Shown piece by piece: positions 29,421 to 39,861 of a stretch of DNA of 64,000 nt (its first letter is position 1; the number at the start of each line of letters is the position of its first letter). The notes beneath the pieces were generated by a model, which saw nothing but the letters and a program-made list of their open reading frames with translations, did no database searches and had not been told where the DNA came from. The position numbers and the translations under genes were made by a program. The stretch is from Apostichopus japonicus (lineage: Eukaryota > Echinodermata > Holothuroidea > Aspidochirotida > Stichopodidae): assembly GCF_037975245.1 (NCBI RefSeq), contig NC_092562.1:1336501-1400500 (forward strand). The letters are read 5' to 3'.

Positions 29421-30214
29421 TGCCATTGGAAATTATTCTCATTTAATTCAGTTATAAAAGAGTCTTCTCCGCATTTTTTTGTTACCTGACTTGATCCATA
29501 ATCGAGTTACCATATAAGCGTAGTAACGGCCCCTTTCTCTTTCAGAGTTAAAACAATATTGACGCATTGATTACATTTGAGAAATGAAAAATTTGCACTT
29601 AGAGAGTGTGCTATGATACTGTGGAATTAACAGCTCTATATGTGAGCACGAAAAGTTAACAGGCGCCAGGGAGAACCTTCAATAAAACATTGAATGTGTG
29701 AAGACTACTTCTTTTCTCGGAGTAACACGAAACTATTTTTTTGTTAATTCTTGAAATAAAAGTGCATGTTACGCAAGTTAAAGAGAAAGTAACACAAACT
29801 TGATCTGTTTTTCTAAAACATAAGAAAGTAATTCATTATTAGCCAACTGATTTTCGATGACTTTGACCTCGCTTCACTCAGTTGAAAGTGGAACAAACTT
29901 TAAGCTGTATTTTTTACATTTGATCACCATTTGAATCAAATTTCCACCGAGTTTAACTTAAAATTAGATAACAATTGTCATATTAGTGTTAATCGCAAAG
30001 AGGAAATCGGCGAACTTAACAAATTACCTATATGCTTCTGAAACAAAATTAATTACTATTCGAGAGTTTCAAACAGCAATACTTTAATGGATACAATCAC
30101 CCATCTCACCAACTCCCTCCCTCCCCTTTCCACTGTCATACAAAATAAATTGCAATAACATCCTAGTGTTCAGTTTAAAAACATGACTAGACATGTTAAA
30201 CATGTACATACTGG
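29421..30214. other. Non-coding stretch, no gene recognised
   Basis: Nothing recognisable as a gene. Confidence 0.5.
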
Positions 30215-31092
30215 CAGTGGCGGACTGGCCACACGTACGGGCATTTGGGCAATGCCCGGTGGGCCGGTTGGCTGGGAGCCTGGTAAAATTTACAGCCCAC
30301 AGCACATAGAATACAGACGGGTTGTGTAGAAATATATTTTTAACTGTGGGAATCAGTCATATAAAGACTGTCTTCGATCTCTGCTGCTACAATGTGCTCC
30401 TCAAGTTGAACCTTTTCACCGATGCTTACAAGAGCATTGGGCTTGCCTACAAGCTGCTGGTAAAGCTACCTGTGTCACAAGTGGCATGTGAACATTCTTT
30501 CTCTGCCTTGAAGAGAATCAAAAACCGTTTGAGAAGTACAATGACACAAAAACATCTTGAGGCGTTCATTTTGGAAAAAAGGGATCTTGGCCAAACTTGA
30601 CCCTATATCATTGATGGTGTGGCTGCCAGAAGCAGCGAACTGCGTAGGCTCCTACTCTCGTAGACATGACATGTGCTCGTGTTATTGAACATATATGTTT
30701 TAGTGGATGCTATTTAGTTTTTTTTTAAATTTGTTCAAGCATGTTGTCACATAATGCTTGAAAAACTAATTGAAATCCAGTCTAAAACATATATTTTTGC
30801 CTATTTTCGTTTACGTTTTTAACTTTCCTCAGTTTAATGAAGTGTTGCTTCTGGAAATTATATTTGGGTCTTTTTTAAAGGATTATTGTAACCTACAAAA
30901 TTGAGAAATATAGCACCTTTTTGCATCTAGGCGTTCCCTAACTTCAAAAAAATCTCAATGGGGAGGGGGGACACCCGTCCCCTTAGACCCCTCCCCCAGG
31001 ACGGCGATCACCAATAAGTAACATATCAATGAATAATGGGCCGGTCTAGGTGAAAAATGCCCGGGCCGGTTTTAAGATCCAGTCCGCCCCTG
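30215..31092 (+). mobile_element. hAT transposon, internally deleted, with transposase 3' end
   Basis: This 878-bp element has termini CAGTGGCGGACTGG (30215-30228) and, read on the other strand at the right end, CAGGGGCGGACTGG (to 31092), matching at 13 of 14 positions. The flanks CATACTGG (30207-30214) and CATACAGG (31093-31100) agree at 7 of 8, the duplication length typical of hAT. Inside is the C-terminal part of a hAT transposase (30367-30600). Complete hAT elements are usually several kb, so most of the transposase gene is missing. The segment 30900-31010 matches the interior of the family A MITEs (ATATAGCAC, TTGCATCT, CTTAGACCCCTCCCCCAGG), which links the two. Confidence 0.9.
30367..30600 (+). 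pseudogene. hAT transposase fragment, C-terminal dimerisation domain
   Basis: The open frame (30322-30600, stop TGA at 30598) encodes the conserved C-terminal region of hAT transposases: YKLLVKLPVSQVACEHSFSA followed by LKRIKNRLRSTM and HLEAFIL. In the family this block (LPVSxVxxERxFS, then K.RLR, then LE) forms part of the dimerisation and catalytic fold and carries the last acidic residue. Here the usual ER is EH. The N-terminal zinc finger and the rest of the catalytic region are absent, and the frame begins without an ATG near its start, so this cannot be an active transposase. Relatives include the ZMYM1-like and other domesticated hAT proteins, but placement inside intact terminal repeats favours a transposon remnant over a host gene. 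Confidence 0.88.
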
Positions 31093-34000
31093 CATACAGG
31101 ACACATTGAACAAGTGAAAGTTCTTCAAAAGTATTTTAAAGGTTTTAAGGTGTACCAGCACCCTCATCCCTCCCCCCCCCCCCTCTTCCCAAACAAAAAT
31201 GTCACAACGGAAAAAGGACGTCTTCATCTTAGACCTGCTTCCCAGAGAGAACACAATGTAGCACCCACTCCTCCACCCACCTACCCCTTTACCACGAAGA
31301 GACATTCAAAAAAAAAGTGGTTGGTTGCACCCCTGGATGTTGATGATGTTTATCAAAATATATTTAAAATGTCGATTTTAAGTATACACACTAACTTGAA
31401 CTACACAAAAGAGTTCATATTTAGTATACAGGCTTTAAACGTTATTAGTTATATCAGTTCGTGTATATACACACGTTATGCTCAATGCTCCCTCATTATA
31501 CCTATACTTGTTACAGAGCATACAGATCCATCCTCATCAAAACCTTTTTACATTGTGTACAGTTTTGAAAAGGAAACAAAAGACCTCTAACAGAAGGTGA
31601 AATCGAAACTAAGTTTTAAACAATACATAGTTAATGATTACAGCTTTCTACATCGAGAAGGTCTAACACGCACATAGCCTTTATCTACTTTAGCATATAC
31701 GATATGATTGAACGCCGCATAACAATAGAGTTATACACACAGGTTACCTTCGTTGATACCTAATACCAGCTGCGAGTTAAGTTGTCACTACGGGAAATGA
31801 AACTAACATGTAGTTTGGACTTGGGAACATGATAATCCTTAATGCAAGATTAAGATTATTTACATTTCTAGAAAATATGTTATAGACCTACATTGAATGA
31901 ATGAGATATGATATCTAGTGTCAAGCTGAACGTTCATAGATTTAAAGCGACGTGTTGAGTTTAATCGATGGTAAGTGTATATCTATAAAACAATTCACCT
32001 TATGAAGGTTACAGACTGTGAAATCAATAATCTCGTACGGTTTTCAATTGTGTCATAGCCCAGACTTTCAAAATTATCATCAACCTTATGTCAATACAAA
32101 TTTATGGGATTTTTAGTGGCAATTTTAGATCAATTAAACACAGATATTGACTCAAAAGTCTGCTTTAATACATATTTTAAAATCGTCATATAAAACAATG
32201 CATATTTTACACGCTTTTATATATTTCCTAGTTATGTCTCTCCAGTGGGTGGGTTTGTGTCGACTCTGTCACGTTATATGATTTTTGCTCTTATTTTGTA
32301 TTACTAGCCCACATGTTTAAAAAGTTAGCCTAAAACATGTATGTATATGTGTGTATGTATATTCATATGCATATTCTTCATTCAGACCGTAAACAGCGTA
32401 AGCGATTTCTTGTGGGATCGCATGCTGACGTGGTAATACAGGAATACGTCTATTAGAAGTCATTGGAAATTCACTCTGGGGATGAATCCTAATTTCCTGT
32501 TTGGTTTATGATATCAGTCCCGGATCAGTCGAGGTGAGTGGCACGTTTGCCTTGTTTAATAATCATAACATAACATATTTTATAAGTGCAGGCTGTACTA
32601 TATGTACTAACTTTTGTGACTACGATATTCTGGCCAAAGCCATGCGCTCCTTGGTATAATTATGAGTGATTAATGTATAAAAGTGCAACAATTTTCAGGG
32701 GTCTAATTTTGAACCGGAGAATTTGTTTTTTGGGTAATTTTGGTTTCCAACAAAGTTTAGTGTAATAATTTTTTTTTTTATTTTGCAAACATTATGTGTA
32801 ACTATTACCAGTCATTCTTGGCCCAATTTTAATATATTCTAAGGGTATCACTAGATTAATGAAGCTATATAGAGTTATACTCAACTGGTACTATAAAACT
32901 TTCAATACGTTCACAAGCTCATTAGTACTTGTTTGTGATTATCTTGTCCTCTTTCAAAACTGCCTTAAAATAAACCTCAACCGTTTCATTGGTCTAGGAT
33001 GTGATAGAGAAGATGTTTTGATGAATACAGCCCACGAGGAAGAGCGAAAATAAATGGTAGTATCCCATACCGAAGATCGGAAGAGACTTGAGTAAGTCTA
33101 CGTGTTTGGATATGACCTAATATTGGGTTTATTTACTTTAAAACAATACCTTTACGTTATCCTCGAAGAATGAAAACAAATAACAAAGAGAAAGTACTAA
33201 AGGGTCTTTATTATTTCATCACACATTAAGACAGGCTCTGCCGACCCATGGCAAGAACATAAGATGATGGCAACTTGAGAAGTGTTCCTACCGATTGTAT
33301 AGCAATCATGTCTACCGTTTAAAGATGAAAAAATGGCTTTTCTCCTCATGTAAAGTTGAGAGAATAAAATATGCTGTATAATGACAAATAATACAATGTA
33401 TTTTTGCTGGATGAATTATCATTTCCATACTTCAAGAAATTGAAGGAATTTAAATTCCCATAATAATATTCTTTTATTCATCTGTTGTTTAAACAATAAA
33501 TAAGTCCATGCTACACTGCACCTTGGCTTCATTTAAAGTATAATTGCTATCTTTAAAATTAGGAAAGAAAATTAACGACTTGCTGGAGCCTAATGTTTGT
33601 GATAACGTCTTGAATAGTCAGTCAAGGGTGGCACCGAATATGCTCATCTTGTATCTATACATCTCTCTTCTGTTAAAGTGGGTCACCTTGTCATGATAAG
33701 AAATACTTGTAATTGTTGGGCCCACGACCTATAGGGGCATTCCATGAGGACTAAGGTTCGACCCACCAGATCCCCCGCCTCTCAGAATCGAAGTTGAGAA
33801 TGCATGCCGGGTATAGCTAGCTAGGACCATTAACGTCGGCAAGCTTCAAAACCGGAGATGTTTTCTCACGACGTCTGAAAAAACCACGCGTCCAACCGAA
33901 AATGTTTCACGTCCCACTTTTGGGTCGCGCCACGTAGATTGCCGACTGTTGTACTACAAGATCTACACTAAGTGTTATACTTTGCCTATAGACAATTATG

Positions 34001-35564
34001 TTACAACTTGCTAATATCCATTTTATTTCATGTTACCTCTGCACATCTGCGTCGGTCGTTCGTTATTAATTCAATACACATCCATTACCAACACCAACAT
34101 CATCATCCGCACCCCCCCCCACCCCCTGTTCCCTGTTCAATCTGTATACATCTTTTGAAGACGCCCCGTGATGTAACGAGTTGGGATTTAAATATCAAGA
34201 ATCGCCACAAAATCGCAGCATATAGATTCATTTGTACACTTATGCCAGTTTCAAATGTAAACGTTGCACTCTCTAAAATACTTCAGTCTTCTTGGAATGC
34301 AACCAGCATTTATTTGAGAGTGTGTCTTATATTACCTGCCATTCTCATCCCTCTCGTGGAATTGGTCTCGACCTAAGTTATTCATATCAACGACTCTTGA
34401 ACTTAATTAAAACGTAAAACAGATTAAGTATCCCTTTGGAGCATTTGTACCAAAGCTTTACAAATACCAACCAATAAAACTGTGTAATGTAGAAAGGACG
34501 TTTAAGAGTCAATTCGTATGAAGCCTGCATAGCTCGACAGTGGTTCTGCATTTCACTCGCTAAGTATTAATTTCACTCCGTACTGATTACAAGAAGACAC
34601 AATAAGTATCACCCGTTACGTGGGTTGTTTTGCTGCCAATGTAACAGTGTATACAATGTAAAGGATTTGTTGCTTGTTTTAATGGAATTCTAACTATGTG
34701 TTACTTTCTTTTCTTCTTAGGTTGAGGAAGACGTCACTGTTTTACAATGGGCAGGAAGTATTTGAGGTTTTTTATTTTGCATGGACACTGCTTATGAAGA
34801 AACTATTAGAACTATTACACCCCTTTTATCAGCTGTAAATTGCACATAGATTGTGTTTTTAATGCCGACAGCCTCACATCACGTGAAATCGTGCCTCGCA
34901 TCCCTCGTGTTGCGTGTACCACAGGTCAAACGTATCGATATATCATGTATAGGCATATTGACCTAGGTAACTGTTCTAAATTCTATAAAGTTTCTTGTAA
35001 TTAATTATGTTAAGATAGCAATCGCCGGTCGCTCACAGATTTTTTTTCAATCCCGATAAAGGCGGTCTTCCTCGTCAAATGAAATTAAAATGGACTCTGT
35101 GCTTATTACACTGTATCGAGTTCGAGGCCGGGAAGTGCTTATTTCCCCTCGTGTGAAAAAAAACCTCCTCTCGTGAAACAAAGGGATTCATTTGTAGCGA
35201 CCTGTAATCACTCGTAAGCAAACAGTACACTTTGTATTCATTAGATCCATTAGATGTTTTGATGACAATTTATATACTGTAAACATAGATACAACCAAAA
35301 AGACACACAGCCACGTTTGCTCTCTTCATATGCAACTTGTTGATAATTACGAGTGTGTTTTATTCTTCTTCTCTGTCCAGATCAATATTACTCTGCCTAC
35401 AATTAAACTCCGCCTAATATGAAAATGAGATGTATAATTCTACATGAAGGATTGCTAAGTTATATGATTACCATCAAAACAAAGTTGGAAAATTATCGTA
35501 GGTACAGAAAGCCAAAATGAATGAGTACATTACTGCATGAATAAATGCATATATTAAATTTTCA
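31093..35564. other. Non-coding stretch, no gene recognised
   Basis: No convincing gene. The 177-codon plus-strand frame at 31057-31590 starts inside the hAT right end, crosses a poly-C run (Pro-rich) and has no known domain. The 134-codon frame at 33972-34376 also contains a CA/C-rich Pro/His block. A locally CpG-richer patch at about 33830-33960 is unexplained. Confidence 0.45.
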
Positions 35565-36717
35565 GTGAATGAATGAATACGAGAATGATTGAATGAATGG
35601 AAGCACGAACGAGTGAATGAATGAAAGAACAAATGGTTGATGTATGAGTTCTCAAACAAATGAAAGAACGAAGGAATGAATGGACAAATGAGATAGTGCC
35701 AGGGGAGGACGAACCAATGAGTCGATGAAAGAATGAAGCAACGAACGACAGAATGAGAGAATAAACCAATGAGTCAATGAACGAATGAATGAACGAATGT
35801 GAGAGTGAGAGAATGAGTCAATGAATGAACGAATGAGAGAATGAACCAACGAACAAATGAGTAAATGAACGAATGCATGAATAAGAGAATGAACCAACGA
35901 ACAAATGAGTCAATGAAAGATCGAATGAACGTATGAGAGAGAATGAACCAATGAAAGAATGAATGAATGAACTAATGAGAGAATGAACTAATGAGAGAGT
36001 TAAAGAATGAACCAATGAAAGAATGAATTAATGAGAGAGAGATGAACCAATGAGTCAATGAATGAATGAATGAACGAAAGAGAGAATGAACCAACGAACC
36101 AATGAGACAACGAACGAATGAATGTATGAGAGAATGAACCAACGGACCAATGAGTCAATGAAAGAATGAAAAAACTAATGAGAGAGTGAGAGAATGGACC
36201 AATAAAAGAATGAATGAATGAACTAATGAAAGAGTGAGAGATGAGCCAATGGGTCAATGAATGAATGAATGAGAGAATAAACCAATGAAAGAATGAATGA
36301 ACTAATGAGAGAATGTATTAAAGAGAGAGATAAACCAATGAGTCAATGAACGAATTAGAGAATGAACGAATTAGAGCATGAATGAATGAACTAATGAGAG
36401 AATGAACCAATGAAAGGTTGAATGAATGAACTAATGAGAGAATGAATTAATGAGAGAGAGATAAACCAATGAGTCAATGAATGAGAGAGTGAGAGAATGA
36501 ACCAATGAAACATTGAATGAATGAACTAATGAGAGAATGTATTAATGAGAGAGAGATAAACCAATGAGTCAATTAACGAATGAATGAACGAATAAGAGAA
36601 TGAACGAATTAGAGAATGAACCGCCGACGAACCAATGAGTCAATGGAAGAATGAATGAATGAATGAATGAGAGAATGAAGCAACGAACCAATGAGTCAAT
36701 GAACGAATGAATGAACA
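35565..36717. repeat. Degenerate GAAT/GAAC minisatellite, about 1.15 kb
   Basis: A tetranucleotide-based array (GAAT, GAAC, GAGA, CAAT units) in which longer phrases recur, notably CCAATGAGTCAATGAA about eleven times (for example near 35767, 36047, 36142, 36333, 36464, 36635 and 36688) at irregular 50-150-bp spacing. All three minus-strand frames stay open for long stretches (Ser/Phe/His/Ile-rich) because of the 4-bp period. These are not proteins. Confidence 0.93.
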
Positions 36718-38304
36718 TTGTCATCACGGTATTAGACTTGTTGACAAATATAAAATATAATATTTAACTATTGACATTGATAGCAGCCTGCAATATTCCA
36801 CGCCAAAAGTACAGGGTCGTTTAGAACGACACGTGTTATTGACTAACCTCAGTCTATACTAGGCAATGTAGGTTAATATTTGTTCGAAAGTAATTGTTAT
36901 CGATCCAATGGAAGTCATATACACGTATTACGATTGGCACAAGAAAGCAGATATGCACGTTATTAAGAGTTTATACAGTTTTCTTATATAGTCTATACTC
37001 AAGAGCATTATAGACATAGGCGTACATAACCAAGACAGATGAGAGGGTGGGAAGAATGAATGAGGGATACTATAGGGGGGGGGGGGGGGTTGTCCTAGCT
37101 GGAGTTACTATACATACACAGCGCTATGTAATAATAGCTTAATGGGGAAATACGTCTTTAGGAGGTATAATGCACCGTTCTGCGCCAAGTTAACATGGAC
37201 ATGCCCGTGTTATACTATGTACGTGCTTTGTCGTAAACTGGAAAAAAAATATCATTGTACAGTATTGAATGGACACTATTTGACAAACAGCCGAGTTATA
37301 CATTCACAAATATGAAACGGTTATGTGGGAGGCTGTGGGCTTACAAGGATACTGGCTTGTGCATCAATATTGTTCTGCTAGAGTGGTTTAAAGAAGTTTG
37401 GAAATCCATATCAAATTAAGGACAAAATATGTCACTTATATATATAGGATCGCAACGTTGCTATATTTTATGACATAATATGCAATATTATCATTGTTCT
37501 GTGATGCTATATATATGCTTCATAATTATATGACCAATTTCCCCATAATCGATTGACATTCAACCTTATTTGAGCGAGTTTGTGCTATGACGTTTATATT
37601 TTCGCTCAAACACTATTCACATGAAAGTTGTGCAGGGCTATAGGTACTTAACCTGGCAGTTAGTTTGATCATGAGTTCACAAGTGTGCCGAGGAGGGCCA
37701 GGGGCAGACAGATGTGTTTAGAACGTGGTAACAAACGTTTGTGGAGTGAGTCATGGATCATTTAACCTAATGCTGGCATCTTCGTGTTTCACACTTTGGT
37801 TTTTCGTTGACATTGACATCATTCCTTGCTATTTTGTTAGCCTAAAGTAGCAGTATTTTCAGATGATATATATCTTCTCGTCTCCCTTCCATGATTTTCT
37901 ACCCGTATCATGATGTTGCCAGAACGAGGCAGGTGAAACACAATCTGCCGCAGACTTAAAACGTATGTATATGATACTATAGTGAATATCTCGATGGCCA
38001 GATATCGCTCTGCTTATTTTCGAAAATTGAAATCGATTCAATGCGGTAATTGTGATTCATTGTTGTACTTTGGCGTTCACTTTATAAGTGAACCGAATGA
38101 GAAACCTTTCAATGGAATTATTGATTCATCATAAATTATATGGATATTACTTCATTTGGTCAAACGTGTAAAACCGTTGTTGCATCCATAAACAGACGGT
38201 CATATTGTTTGAAGAACAATAAATCAGATTGAGAGAAAACTTAATTACTTTAACTAAAGCTTATCTATTGTTCTCGTGGATTCCTTACTAATTTTCAGCT
38301 ATAT
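36718..38304. other. Non-coding stretch between minisatellite and satellite block
   Basis: No gene recognised. A G run of about 14 bases lies at 37076-37089. Confidence 0.5.
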
Positions 38305-39422
38305 ACATTAGAAATATTGAGACTGCAATGTGAGACGCCTGGCTTTTGCGTACTTTTAACTAGAGGGGAACATGTTTCTGAACTCAGTAAAGCCATTAGA
38401 AACATCGAGACTGAAATGTGAGAAACTTGACTTTATCGTCCTTTTTTTTTGGTATTTGGTATTTTTCGTATTTTTTCGTCCTGTTTTTATGATTTTCTCA
38501 AATTTCGACCAATATCGTTACTTTATAAAATCTCTTCAAACTGATTAGGAAAACGGGTGGCGCCCTTTTGATTTGATTTCAGGCTATAATCGTGTAAAAT
38601 TAGCGACATATTTTACTTATAAAGACAGTTTGATTTGAATATTAAAACTTTGTATCATCATTTCAAAACATATTTGTTTGAAAGCGAAAATTGAACAGAA
38701 ATTCACTTAAACAAGAGGGAAATGTGTTTCTGAACTCTCTGAAGCCATTGGAATCATCGAGACTGAAATGTGAGAAACTTGACTTTTTCGTCCTATTTTT
38801 GGTAAGGCTTTTGGTAAGGCCCTTATGGTTTTCTCAAATTTCGACCAAAATCGCGACTTTTTCAAATCTCTCCAAACTGATGAGGAAAACGGATGGCGCC
38901 CTTCTGATTTGATATCAGGCTATAATCGTGTAAAATTAGCGACATATTTTACTTAAAAAGACAGTTTCCTTTGAATTTTAAAACTTTATTTCATAATTTC
39001 AAAACATATTTGTTTGAAAGAGTAAATTGAACAGAAATTCACTTTTATCTAGCGAGAAATGTGTTTCTGAACTCACTGAAGCCATTGAAATTATCGAGAC
39101 TGAATACGAGAAACTTGACTTTTTCGTCCTATTTTTTGGTAAGGTTATACCCTTATGATTTTCTCAAATTTCGACCAAAATCGTGACTTTTTCAAATCCC
39201 TCCAAACTGATAAGGAAAACGGATGACGCCCTTCTGATTTGATTTCAGGCTATAATCGTGTAAAATTAGTGATATATTTTACTTATCAAGACAGTTTGCT
39301 TTGAATATTAAAACTTTATATCATAATTTCAAAACATATTTGTTTGAAAGCGTAAATTGAACACAAATTCACTTTTATCTAGAGAGAAATGTGTTTCTGA
39401 ACTCGCTGAAGCCATTGGAATC
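38305..39422 (-). repeat. Diverged satellite monomers, inverted relative to the main array
   Basis: Three to four units of about 330-352 bp can be followed by the landmark TTTCTGAACTC at 38375, 38727, 39064 and 39394. On the other strand they are homologous to the 324-bp satellite. For example, 39140-39190 (GGTAAGG, ATACCCTTATGATTTTCTCAA, ATCGTGACTTTTTCAA) matches the reverse complement of 39895-39945. The later part (GACGCCCTTCTGATT) matches the satellite's GGCGCCATTCTGATT. About half of the monomer aligns well and the rest is strongly diverged. Units also differ from each other by indels, unlike the homogeneous array, so they look older. Confidence 0.85.
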
Positions 39423-39436
39423 ATGAAGCTTTTCAT

Positions 39437-39861
39437 TTCGGATTCCCGTAGCTTATAAGCTGCTTTTCATAATTATTGTCTATTTTTTGCAACAAAGGGA
39501 CGGATTATGAGATTATTATTGACTGACAGGTAATCAGAATGGCGCCAACGATCCCACGCATGATTTTGGAAAGAAATGAAAAAGTCACGATTTGGGCCAA
39601 AATTGAGAAAATTAAGAAAACTTACAAAATGATCAAATTTGGCCCAAAAATGACACTTCTCAAATTTCATTTTGGACGCAGATTTCGGATTCCCGTAACT
39701 TATAAGCTGCTTTTCATGAAGTTTAAAGTGGCATTGTATGGAATTATAGTCCCTGAAACTATTGAAATCATATTCGACATTTCGTCATAATTATTGTCTA
39801 TTTTTGCAACAAAGGAACGGATTATGAGATTATTATTGACTGACAGGTAATCAGAATGGCG
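39437..39861 (+). repeat. Degenerate first monomers at the array edge
   Basis: A partial monomer (39437-39544) starts at the inverted junction. It jumps from TGCTTTTCAT directly to AATTATTGTC, losing about 70 bp. The next monomer is 317 bp and differs from all others in the central segment: AAAATTAAGAAAACTTAC replaces the usual AAAAATCATAAGGGTATAG stretch, and it has CCCGTAAC for CCCGTAGC. Divergence concentrated at the edge is expected where unequal exchange no longer homogenises copies. Confidence 0.85.

Noticed and set aside
31057-31590. 177-codon frame as a gene
   Set aside because: It begins inside the hAT right terminus and crosses poly-C simple sequence (Pro-rich), with no recognisable domain.
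33740-33790. GGTTCGACCC as a tRNA B box
   Set aside because: There is no A box at the right distance and no cloverleaf can be folded by eye.
35474-36257. Ser/Phe/His/Ile-rich frames as secreted or membrane repeats
   Set aside because: All minus-strand frames are open because of the GAAT tetranucleotide array.
39600-39720. CENP-B box in the satellite
   Set aside because: The TTCGGATTCCCG stretch looks superficially similar, but the essential spacing TTCGnnnnAnnCGGG is not met on either strand.
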